Assembly (NCBI GenBank): GCA_036653595.1
Contig: JAVVTQ010000029.1
Location: forward strand, 1 to 18,801
DNA length: 18,801 nucleotides
Direction of reading: 5' to 3'
DNA from: JAVVTQ01 sp036653595
Lineage (GTDB): Bacteria > Bacillota > Clostridia > Oscillospirales > Ruminococcaceae
In this document: positions 1-7,618 of the stretch, one piece after another
Numbering within the stretch: the stretch's first letter is position 1
Layout of the letters: each line of letters opens with the position of its first letter
Notes under the pieces: model-generated
The model's input: only the letters and a program-made list of their open reading frames with translations
The model's database searches: none
Told to the model about the DNA's origin: nothing
Made by a program: the position numbers and the translations under genes

Positions 1-1676
1 ACATCGGAATTGCCGTCGGCGTGGCGAGCGCGATTTGCCCATTTAACCTTGCGGAGGTTTGCGAGACTGTTGTCGCGCTGCTCAAGAATCCGCAGCACGA
101 TATTGCCTCAACATTGAAAGCACCTGATTTTCCTTGCGGCGGCTTTATGGTGTACGATGAAGCTGTTCTAAGAGACGTGTACAACACAGGCAGAGGCTCC
201 ATAAAAATACGCTCCAAATATGTTTATATAAAAGAAGAAAACAGAATAGAGATAACAGAAATACCTCCTACGACGACTATTGAAGCGATAATGGACAAGA
301 CCGCAGAGCTTATCAAGACAAACAGAGTGCGCGAAATAGGCGATATGCGCGACGAGACGGACCGCTTTGGGCTAAGGCTTACCTTGGACCTGAAGCGCGG
401 GACGGATGCTGAGAAGCTCATGCAGAAGCTCATGAAGCTGACACCGCTCGAGGATTCCTTTGCCTGCAATTTCACCGTGCTAATTGACGGAGCACCGCGC
501 CTCATGGGAGTGCGCGAAATTCTCATGGAGTGGCTAAAATTCAGGCGCGAGTGCGTTACAAGAAGAACAAGATATGAGCTCAAGGTAAAAAATGAAAGGC
601 TGCATCTTCTCCTGGGCCTCTCAAAGATTTTGCTGGACATCGACAAAGCTGTTAAAATAGTCAGGGAGACGAAGCAGGAAAAAGAAGTTATTCCAAACCT
701 TATGATTGGATTTGGAATTGACGAGATACAGTCAAATTATATTGCGGAGATTAAGCTGAGACACCTCAACCGCGAGTACATATTAAACAGAGTCGGCGAA
801 AAAGAGCAGCTCGAAGCAGAGGTTGCGGAGCTTCAAAAAATTCTCGACGACAAAAGACTTGTGGATAAAATTATTGTGCTGGAGCAAGCAGAGGTTGCGA
901 AAAAGTACGTTCAGCCGCGCAGAACAAAAATCATCTACGATGTCTATGACGAATTTATAGAAGTGCCGGAACAGATTCCCGACTACCCTGTGACGATATT
1001 TTTCACACGCGGAGGATACTTTAAAAAGATTACGCCGCAGTCGCTCAGGATGAACGCTGAGCAGAAGCTCAAAGAGGGCGATGAAGTGATTCTTTCGCTC
1101 GAGTGTAAAAATGACGATTATCTGCTTTTTTTCACAAACGACAGACAGGCCTATAAATGCAGAGTCAACGACTTTTCCGACTGCAAGGCCAGCGTAATTG
1201 GCGATTATGTGGCATCACAACTCGACATGCCCGACGGGGAGATACCTATTGCGGCGGCGCTGACGGAAAAGTTTGCCGGCAATATTTTGTTTTTCTACAA
1301 GAACGGAAAGGTAGGAAAGGTTCCCTTTTCGGCATATGAGACAAAGCAAAACAGAAAAAAACTGCAAAACGCATACAGCTCAAAATCGGAGCTGGTGTCC
1401 GTATTCTTTTCCGAAGAGGACAGGGAATATGCGATGATATCGTCGACCGGGCGAATGCTTCTTGTTAACAGCGCATTTATTCCTGCAAAGCTTGCAAAGG
1501 ACACTGTCGGAGTGGCAGCGATGACATTGAAAAAGGATGCATATGTCGACAGAGTTCTTTTGTCGGAGCAGATGAGCCTAGGTAACATACATCGGTTCAG
1601 GACACGAACTTTGCCCGCTGCCGGTGCACTTCTCAAAGAAGAGGATACCTTTGAGCAGATGATGCTCGTGCCATAA
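1..1676 (+). CDS. DNA topoisomerase (ATP-hydrolysing) subunit A, ParC/GyrA type, 5' end missing
   Basis: The gene enters from the left edge; its frame has the first complete codon at base 3 and reads IGIAVGVASAICPFNLAEV, which matches the segment of GyrA/ParC that follows the catalytic tyrosine (usually GIAVGMAT-IPPHNL-EV). The tyrosine and winged-helix domain therefore lie outside the window. About 557 residues remain: the tower and coiled-coil region (roughly the first 310 residues, including a long charged helix near bases 780-900), then a reduced C-terminal beta-pinwheel with blade-like repeats such as the NGKVGKVPFSAYET segment. Subunit A forms the cleavage-religation core with a GyrB/ParE partner and relaxes or decatenates DNA. 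I see no GyrA-box (QRRGGKG) in the C-terminal domain, which favours ParC-like topoisomerase IV over gyrase, but family assignment in Clostridia is often ambiguous. It ends in tandem TAA stops. A GTG at base 21 is internal and not a start. Confidence 0.9.
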   Translation, partial: IGIAVGVASAICPFNLAEVCETVVALLKNPQHDIASTLKAPDFPCGGFMVYDEAVLRDVYNTGRGSIKIRSKYVYIKEENRIEITEIPPTTTIEAIMDKTAELIKTNRVREIGDMRDETDRFGLRLTLDLKRGTDAEKLMQKLMKLTPLEDSFACNFTVLIDGAPRLMGVREILMEWLKFRRECVTRRTRYELKVKNERLHLLLGLSKILLDIDKAVKIVRETKQEKEVIPNLMIGFGIDEIQSNYIAEIKLRHLNREYILNRVGEKEQLEAEVAELQKILDDKRLVDKIIVLEQAEVAKKYVQPRRTKIIYDVYDEFIEVPEQIPDYPVTIFFTRGGYFKKITPQSLRMNAEQKLKEGDEVILSLECKNDDYLLFFTNDRQAYKCRVNDFSDCKASVIGDYVASQLDMPDGEIPIAAALTEKFAGNILFFYKNGKVGKVPFSAYETKQNRKKLQNAYSSKSELVSVFFSEEDREYAMISSTGRMLLVNSAFIPAKLAKDTVGVAAMTLKKDAYVDRVLLSEQMSLGNIHRFRTRTLPAAGALLKEEDTFEQMMLVP

Positions 1677-1800
1677 TAAGGCTTATCCAACAAAAAAAGT
1701 ACTTTTGAAGTGCTGTGCGATGGATTTTGCCAAACTCAGATTGCGCTGTAATCCGAGAATTAAACTATCAGTGTAAGTGTATCATTGGGAGAAAACAGCT

Positions 1801-2592
1801 ATGAACAACATTGCCGCGACAGCAAAAATTATGCAGGGGACAATAATCGGAGAAAATGTGCAAATTGATGACAATGTTTTTATCGATTATAACTGTATCA
1901 TCAGGGACAATGTGCACATAAAAAAAGACAGCAAAATTGGTGCCGGATGCATTCTGGGCGAGTATTTGGCCGATTTCTATGAAGATTGCAAAAATAAAAA
2001 GCACCCTTTGGTTATAGGTGAAAATTCGCTTATTCGCAGCTATTCCATCATATATGGCGACACGCAAACCGGTGATTATTTTCAAACGGGACACAGGGTG
2101 ACGATTAGAGAAGAGTCCAGTATAGGAAATCATGTCAGGGTTGGAACGCTAAGCGATATTCAGGGCCGCTGCTCAATAGGCAACTATGTAAGCATTCACA
2201 GCGATGTCTTCATTGGGGAAAAAAGCACTGTTGGAGATTTTGTGTGGCTGTTTCCTCACGTGGTGCTGACGAATGATCCAACCCCGCCGTCAAATCAATT
2301 GGCGGGGATTACAATCGAACCTTTTGCGGTTGTGTCGGCGGGTAGTGTCGTCTTGCCGGGCGTCCACATAGGAAAAGATGCGCTCATAGGCGCCGGGGCT
2401 AATGTCACGAAGGATGTGCCTGCCGAGAGCATATTCGTGGGAAATCCGGCTAAGTGTATCGGAAATATATCAAAAATCAAAAACCGCTTTTCTGGCGAGC
2501 AGGTCTACCCATGGAGATATACGTTTTGCCGCGGGATGCCGTGGAATGGCAGCGACTATGACACGTGGGCAAAGGAAAATGGGTATAGCTGA
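1801..2592 (+). CDS. hexapeptide-repeat (left-handed beta-helix) acyltransferase
   Basis: This 263-residue protein is built almost wholly of [LIV]-G-x4 hexapeptide repeats (for example IGENVQIDDNVFIDYN and IGNYVSIHSDVFIGEKS), the fold of trimeric CoA- or ACP-dependent acyltransferases. The segment FPHVVLTNDPTPPS resembles the catalytic region of sugar N-acetyltransferases of the WlbB/WbbJ type, and GNPAKCIG is the usual closing motif of the helix. A likely role is acetylation of a nucleotide sugar or another small amine for surface glycans; the substrate cannot be read from the sequence. I chose ATG 1801 because a GGGAGA ribosome binding site lies 8 bases upstream; the in-frame GTG at 1777 has no such site. 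The C-terminal 40 residues leave the repeat pattern and are rich in aromatic residues. No glycan genes are adjacent, so it looks like a stand-alone gene. Confidence 0.8.
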   Translation: MNNIAATAKIMQGTIIGENVQIDDNVFIDYNCIIRDNVHIKKDSKIGAGCILGEYLADFYEDCKNKKHPLVIGENSLIRSYSIIYGDTQTGDYFQTGHRVTIREESSIGNHVRVGTLSDIQGRCSIGNYVSIHSDVFIGEKSTVGDFVWLFPHVVLTNDPTPPSNQLAGITIEPFAVVSAGSVVLPGVHIGKDALIGAGANVTKDVPAESIFVGNPAKCIGNISKIKNRFSGEQVYPWRYTFCRGMPWNGSDYDTWAKENGYS

Positions 2593-2732
2593 AAAGACTT
2601 ATTTCTGTTTCGCAGCAGACTTGTGTGGGCTTTAGAAATTACCTATTGCTTCGGTTTGTCTTTGTTTTGTTGCAGTTTGCGAGATTTCTTGTGTTTGCGG
2701 CCTAGGATTGAGCAAGTGATGTAAAAATGCTA

Positions 2733-2761
2733 TTGCTTTTTATCTATGCCTATGATATTAT
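2733..2761 (+). promoter_or_regulatory. possible sigma-A promoter for secG
   Basis: TTGCTT (2733-2738) and TATTAT (2756-2761) are separated by 17 bases, about 30 bases upstream of the secG start. The -10 has one mismatch to TATAAT, but the -35 is weak. The roughly 200 bases between the acyltransferase and secG contain no supportable gene. Confidence 0.3.
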
Positions 2762-2793
2762 TTTATATGTTGCAATAAAATGGAGGTAAAGAT

Positions 2794-3048
2794 ATGACAA
2801 CGCTGGAAATAATTGCAGGCTCTTTGTTGATTGTCTGCTGTATCTTAATAGTAATCGTCGTTTCTGTGCAAAGCGGTAAAGGGAGCGGTCTGACCGGCGC
2901 AATCATGGGCAGTGATACATCTGCCTCTGGCATTCGCGGTCGCGGCCGTGACACAGACGCAAAGCTCGCTTCTATGACCAAAATACTTGCTATAGTTCTT
3001 TTTGCCATTACCCTTGGAGTGAGTTTGGTCTTTGCTTTTTCGAAGTAG
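2794..3048 (+). CDS. secG: preprotein translocase subunit SecG
   Basis: This 84-residue protein has the SecG layout: an N-terminal membrane helix (residues about 4-25), a polar glycine-rich cytoplasmic loop with VSVQSGKGSGLTGAI (the conserved Q-x-GKG-GL-G block), and a second membrane helix (about 58-82). SecG is the small accessory subunit of the SecYEG channel and aids SecA-driven export. The length is typical of the family. ATG 2794 follows a GGAGG site (2782-2786) by 7 bases. The gene is monocistronic here: a strong terminator begins 20 bases after the stop. Confidence 0.93.
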   Translation: MTTLEIIAGSLLIVCCILIVIVVSVQSGKGSGLTGAIMGSDTSASGIRGRGRDTDAKLASMTKILAIVLFAITLGVSLVFAFSK

Positions 3049-3068
3049 CAAATCTGCACATATTGTTT

Positions 3069-3096
3069 AAAGCGACGGGTTTACCGTCGCTTTTTT
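3069..3096 (+). terminator. intrinsic terminator after secG
   Basis: A perfect inverted repeat, AAAGCGACGG (3069-3078) and CCGTCGCTTT (3084-3093), has a 5-base loop and runs into six T (3091-3096). It lies just behind secG. Confidence 0.9.
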
Positions 3097-3137
3097 GCAT
3101 ATATATTTACAAAAAGGCAAAAAGGACGGTAACTTCC

Positions 3138-3398
3138 ATGACTTTTTGGGTTGTATATGCTGTGTTTTCTGTTGCGGCGGTGACTGTGACAATATTTGTG
3201 CTAGGAAAATCGGAAAAGCCGGTCAAGACAGCATTTAAATCTTCGGCTTTGGGCATTGTTTCACTGTTTGCCATAAATGCGCTCTGTTCTTTTACGGGGA
3301 TTGAAATTGCGGTAAACTGGATAACTGTTACCCCCAGTGTTTTGCTGGGACTTGCGGGAACAGTTTTGACATTGGCTGTAAGATTGCTGACACAATAA
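3138..3398 (+). CDS. BofA-family small membrane protein (pro-sigma-K processing inhibitor type)
   Basis: This 86-residue protein has membrane segments at about residues 2-22, 35-55 and 62-83. The SLFAINALCSFTGIEIAVNW block followed by a T-x-T-P, glycine-containing last helix resembles the PF07441 BofA pattern (L-x-x-N-G...N..T....G). In Bacillus, BofA sits in the forespore outer membrane and holds the SpoIVFB protease inactive; this copy could point to a sporulating ancestry, but BofA-like proteins also occur in lineages with reduced sporulation. I take ATG 3138, with AAGGA (3122-3126) 11 bases upstream. The frame opens earlier at 3063, but that stretch contains the secG terminator. The stop codon lies inside the U-tract of the opposing rnpB terminator. 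Confidence 0.7.
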   Translation: MTFWVVYAVFSVAAVTVTIFVLGKSEKPVKTAFKSSALGIVSLFAINALCSFTGIEIAVNWITVTPSVLLGLAGTVLTLAVRLLTQ

Positions 3399-3462
3399 AA
3401 AAGAAACGGCGCCTGCGTTTTGCAAAAATCAAAATTCTCGCAAGACGCATTATCCGTTTCTT
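3397..3462 (-). terminator. intrinsic terminator of rnpB
   Basis: Read on the minus strand, AAGAAACGG (3462-3454) pairs with CCGTTTCTT (3409-3401), and an inner stem GCGTCTTGC/GCAAAACGC (one G-U pair) lies between them. The outer arm is followed by a run of T corresponding to six A on the plus strand (3397-3402). It starts about 4 bases after the mature 3' end of RNase P RNA. On the plus strand no T-run follows, so it serves the minus strand. Confidence 0.8.
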
Positions 3463-3465
3463 AGT

Positions 3466-3804
3466 TGCGCGACCGGTTCTGTAAGCCGAGTTCTGTCTAG
3501 GATGACAATCTATCTCGACGACGCGTCGCCGCGCCGCTCTAGCCACGCCACGGAACGCGTCGGGCAGACGCATGTGTTCCGTATCGGTGTTGCTCCGAAT
3601 AGGGTTTGCAGGGTGCATCAGTCGCCTGAGCACCGGTGAGCTCTTGCCTCGCCTTTCCACCCTTACCGCATAGAAATGCGGCGGTATATCTCTGTTGCAC
3701 TGTCCCTGAAGTCGCCTTCGGCTGCCGTTAGCAGCTATCCCGCCCTGTGGAGCTCGGACTTTCCTCACATCACTTAAGATGCGCTGCCATCCAAACCGCT
3801 CGCG
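3466..3804 (-). ncRNA. rnpB: RNase P RNA (catalytic subunit of ribonuclease P)
   Basis: On the minus strand the universal 5' core GAGGAAAGTCC (plus positions 3766-3756) is followed by the rest of the conserved GTCCGAGC block, and the conserved 3' core ACAGA-x-CTCGGCTTACAGAA lies at 3496-3477. The two ends pair as helix P1: GCGAGCGGTT near 3804 with AACCGGTCGC at 3478-3469, with one mismatch. The total of about 340 nt fits a bacterial type A RNA. With the RnpA protein it removes 5' leaders from pre-tRNAs. It has its own promoter and terminator. The exact ends are estimated from the P1 pairing and may be off by a few bases. Confidence 0.95.
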
Positions 3805-3809
3805 TTAAT

Positions 3810-3838
3810 ATACTACCACAGAGCTTTGATTTATACAA
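3810..3838 (-). promoter_or_regulatory. promoter of rnpB
   Basis: On the minus strand TTGTAT (3838-3833) and TAGTAT (3815-3810) are separated by exactly 17 bases, placing transcription start near 3803, at the start of P1. Confidence 0.65.
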
Positions 3839-3879
3839 CTTATTGCAATGAAAATTGACAGAACAGGAATAAAAGAAAA

Positions 3880-5712
3880 ATGTTGAATGAAAAGAGAATG
3901 AAAATTACAAAGAGTCCGCTTTTGAAAAGCGCGACAAAGGGTTCCGGCCGATATTTTTTAATCGGATCGTTGTCTGTTGTGGGAGTCGCGCTGGCATCAT
4001 ACGCAATACCAATAGTAGTGAGCTTTACGGTCGACTATATTTTAAACAAAGACGCGTCGCAGCTGCCTTTCTTTTTGAACGGACTTACAAAAAGCTATTC
4101 CTCCGAATACTTTGCGGACAAGCTTTATATCCCGGCAGCAGCACTCGTTGTGCTGTCGCTTTTCAGCGTTGGGTTTACATATTTGCGCGGAAAGTGCACT
4201 GCAAGAGCATCGGAAGACATAGCGATGAATATGAAAAATTCACTGTACTCGCACATACAGGACTTGCCCTATGATTATCACAAGCACACGTCCACAGGTG
4301 ATCTGGTGCAGAGATGTACTTCGGATGTTGAAACTATAAGGCGCTTTATCGGAACACAGCTGCTCGAAGTCGTAAAGACAATAGTGATGGTGATTGTCGC
4401 GCTAATCGTCATGCTCTCCTTAAACGTCAAAATGTCGCTCATCTCGGTTTCACTGATGCCGTTTTTAGCGCTCTCGGCACTTTTGTACTTCAGCAAAATC
4501 CGCGAGTATTTCGTAAAGTCCGACGAGGCTGAGGGAGCTTTGTCCACCTTCATACAAGAGAACGTTTCTGGCGTGCGCGTTGTCCGCGCGTTTGGACAGC
4601 AAAAGGCTGAGACAGAGGCATTTGCACACTTTAATGACAATTTCAGACAGAAGACGGCACATCTTATGACGCTTCTCGCAAAGTTTTGGGGAGGGTCGGA
4701 CTCGCTCGGCTACTGCCAGATATGCTTGACCACCGTTGCTTGTGCTTACTATGCCGTGAGGGGTGAGATGACGGTTGGAACAGTCATGGTTTTCATAACC
4801 TACACCTCAATGCTTGTGTGGCCCATCAGACAGCTTGGGAGAATAGTTTCAGAGATGGGTAAGGCCTCAATTTCACTTGAGAGACTCGAGGAAATCATGA
4901 GTGCTGAGGTGGAAAATGAAACCGGAAAAGCCTTGAAGCCGAAGATCAAGGGGGACATTGAATTCACAAATGTCTGCTTTGGCTATGAATGTGACAACGA
5001 TGTGCTCGATGACATCAGCTTTAAGGTAGCGGCGGGACAAACCGTGGCTATACTCGGAACAACTGGGTCGGGAAAGACCTCACTCGTGCATTTATTGCAG
5101 CGTCTTTATCGCTGTAATCGCGGGGAAATACTCATAGATGGGATAAACATAAACGACATTGACAGAAATGCTTTGCGCAGCAGCATAGGACTTGTCATGC
5201 AGGAACCGTTTTTGTATTCACGGTCTATATTTGACAATATTAAAATCGTAAATTCCGGCGCTGCGGACAACGAGGTGTACGAGGCTGCGCGGATATCGTC
5301 TGTTCATGAGGTGATTTCCGAATTTGAAAACGGCTATGAGACAATCGTAGGCGAACGCGGTGTGACACTTTCCGGCGGACAAAAACAGCGTGTTGCCATC
5401 GCGCGTATGCTGATGAAAGACTATTCGGTGCTGATATTCGATGACTCGATGAGCGCCGTCGACACCGAGACTGACGCCGCCATCAGAAAGGCTCTCTCAG
5501 TGCGCAGAGAGGGCATAACAACCTTTATAATTTCCCACCGCGTCACAACGCTGAGGGAGGCTGATTTTATTATTGTACTTGAGAACGGAAAAATCACAGA
5601 GAGCGGCACACACGCAGAATTGATAGAAAACAACGGCACGTATGCCAGAATTACAAGGGCACAGTCGGCGTATGTTGACGTGGACGAACAGAAAGGATGT
5701 GATTGCCGATGA
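3880..5712 (+). CDS. heterodimeric ABC exporter half-transporter, degenerate-site subunit (BmrC/YheI/TM287-like)
   Basis: This 610-residue protein has a type IV exporter membrane domain (about six helices within residues 25-320) followed by a nucleotide-binding domain. Visible motifs are Walker A GTTGSGKT (393-400, Lys399), Q-loop QEP, a canonical signature LSGGQ (497-501), Walker B LIFDD (Asp521, then Asp522 where the catalytic Glu should be) and H-loop His553. The Glu-to-Asp change marks the subunit that supplies the non-hydrolysing ATP site in heterodimeric exporters such as BmrCD and TM287/288. The likely role is efflux of drugs, lipids or peptides; the substrate is unknown. ATG 3880 has AGGAAT about 10 bases upstream; ATG 3898 is a possible alternative. 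The last four bases (ATGA) overlap the start of the partner gene, so translation is coupled. Confidence 0.92.
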   Translation: MLNEKRMKITKSPLLKSATKGSGRYFLIGSLSVVGVALASYAIPIVVSFTVDYILNKDASQLPFFLNGLTKSYSSEYFADKLYIPAAALVVLSLFSVGFTYLRGKCTARASEDIAMNMKNSLYSHIQDLPYDYHKHTSTGDLVQRCTSDVETIRRFIGTQLLEVVKTIVMVIVALIVMLSLNVKMSLISVSLMPFLALSALLYFSKIREYFVKSDEAEGALSTFIQENVSGVRVVRAFGQQKAETEAFAHFNDNFRQKTAHLMTLLAKFWGGSDSLGYCQICLTTVACAYYAVRGEMTVGTVMVFITYTSMLVWPIRQLGRIVSEMGKASISLERLEEIMSAEVENETGKALKPKIKGDIEFTNVCFGYECDNDVLDDISFKVAAGQTVAILGTTGSGKTSLVHLLQRLYRCNRGEILIDGININDIDRNALRSSIGLVMQEPFLYSRSIFDNIKIVNSGAADNEVYEAARISSVHEVISEFENGYETIVGERGVTLSGGQKQRVAIARMLMKDYSVLIFDDSMSAVDTETDAAIRKALSVRREGITTFIISHRVTTLREADFIIVLENGKITESGTHAELIENNGTYARITRAQSAYVDVDEQKGCDCR

Positions 5713-7532
5713 AAGATTTAAAAAACAATGACAATATTGTAATGACACAAAAAGGCATTTGGAAGCGGTTGTTTCGCTATGCGATGGTATACAAGGTGCT
5801 TGTGGTGAAGCTGGTGCTTTCAATGCTGCTGGTTGCCGCTATAGACACTGCCTATCCTCTGCTGACGCGATATGTTATAGACAATATTATTATTTTGAAA
5901 AACACGCAGTATCTTGCGCTGTTTGGACTGATTTATTTACTGCTTGTGGCTGTTCAGGGCTTTTGCGTCTATTATTTTGTCTCGCGCGGAGGCAAACTGG
6001 AGATGAATATAAGCTATGACATCAGGCGTGACAGCTTCAAAAAATTGCAGGAAATATCGCTGTCATATTATGACAGGACGCCAGTAGGCTTCATTATGGC
6101 GCGCATGGTCGGCGATATTGCAAGGCTGAGCGAGATGATAGCGTGGAGCTTTATTGACATCATGTGGGCGGCTGCGTTCATCGTGGGCTGTATCAGCACA
6201 CTGTTTTACCTAAATGTAAAGCTGGCACTGATTGTCATGATAATTTTGCCTCTGCTGACCGCTATAAGCATATATTATCAAAAGCGCATTCTCGCCTGCC
6301 AAAGAGAGGTGCGCAGACAAAATTCAAAAATAGTCGGTGCATTCAACGAGGGAATTGTTGGCGCGGTGACGACAAAAACGCTTGTGCGCGAGGATGAGAA
6401 TTACAGTGAGTTTACCGAGCTGACCTCAAATATGAGAAATTCCAGCGTGCGCTCTGCGGTGCTGTCCGCAACTTTTCTCCCAATTGCGATGTTTTTGGGA
6501 AGTCTCGCCACGGCCGCTGCTATCGGGTTTGGCGGGAATATGATTATGGTAGGCACTATAGGCATCGGAACATTGGCGGCGTTTATAACGTATTCAACGC
6601 AGCTCTTTGACCCGATACAATCGCTCGCCAGAGTTGTGGCTGAATTTCAGTCGGCACACGCTTCCGCAGAGCGCGTGCTGACACTTCTGGACACACCGCT
6701 TGAAATAAAAGAGGATGAAGAGGTTGTCAAGGTATTTGGAGACAATTTTAACCCCATCAGGGATAACTGGCCGCCGATAAAAGGCTCAATAGAATTTAAA
6801 AATGTGTCTTTCCAATATAAGGATGGGGAAAAAGTACTTGAAAACTTCAACCTGTACATTAAAGAGGGCGAGACAATTGCCTTTGTCGGAGAGACGGGCG
6901 GCGGAAAAAGCACAATTATAAATCTTGCGTGCCGTTTTTATGAGCCGACCTCAGGAGAAATACTGATTGACGGCGTCAATTATCGCAAGCGCTCTTCGCT
7001 GTGGCTTGAGGAGAGTCTGGGCTATGTTCTGCAAAGCCCTCATCTTTTTTCCGGTACAATCGAGGACAATATCAAATATGGATGCAAATCTGCCACTCGT
7101 CAGCAGGTAATTGATGCGGCAAAGACTGTCAGCCTTCACGAGTTCATAGAAAAGCTGCCAAACGGTTATGAGACGGAAGTGGGTGAGGGAGGAGGACTTT
7201 TGTCCACAGGGCAAAAACAGCTGATATCTTTTGCGCGAGTTGTCATAGCAAATCCGCGCATACTCGTGCTCGACGAAGCCACCTCCTCAATAGATACGGA
7301 CACGGAGCTTCTGCTTCAAAATGCTGTCGCACATGTTTTGACCGGCAGGACAAGCCTCATTGTCGCACATCGATTGTCGACCATTAGAAACGCAAACAGA
7401 ATTCTCGTCATCGGCGACGGAAAAATCTCGGAGCAGGGTACACATGATGAGCTGATGAAACTTCGCGGCAAATACTACAATCTCTATCAAAACCAGTATA
7501 AAGCGGAGCTTGAGGATGAGTCTGTAAAATAA
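5709..7532 (+). CDS. heterodimeric ABC exporter half-transporter, catalytic-site subunit (BmrD/YheH/TM288-like)
   Basis: This 607-residue partner of the preceding gene has an N-terminal membrane domain (helices within about residues 20-325) and a nucleotide-binding domain. It has Walker A GETGGGKS (394-401, Lys400), Walker B LVLDE with the catalytic Glu523, and an H-loop AHR. Its signature is LSTGQ (498-502) instead of LSGGQ. The changed signature here plus the Asp in the partner's Walker B give one degenerate site, while this Walker B and the partner's LSGGQ give one consensus hydrolytic site. A linker insertion of roughly 20 residues (VVKVFGDNFNPIRDNWPPIKG) precedes the nucleotide-binding domain, a region that is also extended in some YheH-type subunits. 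ATG 5709 overlaps the upstream TGA; AAGGA (5693-5697) precedes it by 11 bases. A TTG at 5703 is a less likely start. Confidence 0.92.
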   Translation: MKDLKNNDNIVMTQKGIWKRLFRYAMVYKVLVVKLVLSMLLVAAIDTAYPLLTRYVIDNIIILKNTQYLALFGLIYLLLVAVQGFCVYYFVSRGGKLEMNISYDIRRDSFKKLQEISLSYYDRTPVGFIMARMVGDIARLSEMIAWSFIDIMWAAAFIVGCISTLFYLNVKLALIVMIILPLLTAISIYYQKRILACQREVRRQNSKIVGAFNEGIVGAVTTKTLVREDENYSEFTELTSNMRNSSVRSAVLSATFLPIAMFLGSLATAAAIGFGGNMIMVGTIGIGTLAAFITYSTQLFDPIQSLARVVAEFQSAHASAERVLTLLDTPLEIKEDEEVVKVFGDNFNPIRDNWPPIKGSIEFKNVSFQYKDGEKVLENFNLYIKEGETIAFVGETGGGKSTIINLACRFYEPTSGEILIDGVNYRKRSSLWLEESLGYVLQSPHLFSGTIEDNIKYGCKSATRQQVIDAAKTVSLHEFIEKLPNGYETEVGEGGGLLSTGQKQLISFARVVIANPRILVLDEATSSIDTDTELLLQNAVAHVLTGRTSLIVAHRLSTIRNANRILVIGDGKISEQGTHDELMKLRGKYYNLYQNQYKAELEDESVK

Positions 7533-7571
7533 GTTTTCGGATTAAAAAAATCTTTTCTGCCAAAAATATAA

Positions 7572-7599
7572 TTTACGATGACAATGTGCCGTATATTAT
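7572..7599 (+). promoter_or_regulatory. possible promoter for the AI-2E family gene
   Basis: TTTACG (7572-7577) and TATTAT (7594-7599) are separated by 16 bases in the 86-base gap after the ABC pair. No terminator with a GC stem is visible in that gap, so readthrough from the ABC genes is also possible. Confidence 0.35.
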
Positions 7600-7618
7600 A
7601 TAAAGGCAGGTGAGCGCG

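Noticed and set aside
1692..1714. Hairpin AGTACTT/AAGTGCT with an A-run
   Set aside because: It would be a terminator only on the minus strand, where no gene ends; on the plus strand no T-run follows, so it is not assigned to the topoisomerase gene.
3063..3137. Upstream extension of the BofA-family gene
   Set aside because: The extra codons cover the secG terminator and have no ribosome binding site; ATG 3138 fits the family length.
3328..3768. Minus-strand 146-codon open frame
   Set aside because: It lies over RNase P RNA, whose conserved cores and P1 pairing explain the sequence; it has no ribosome binding site.
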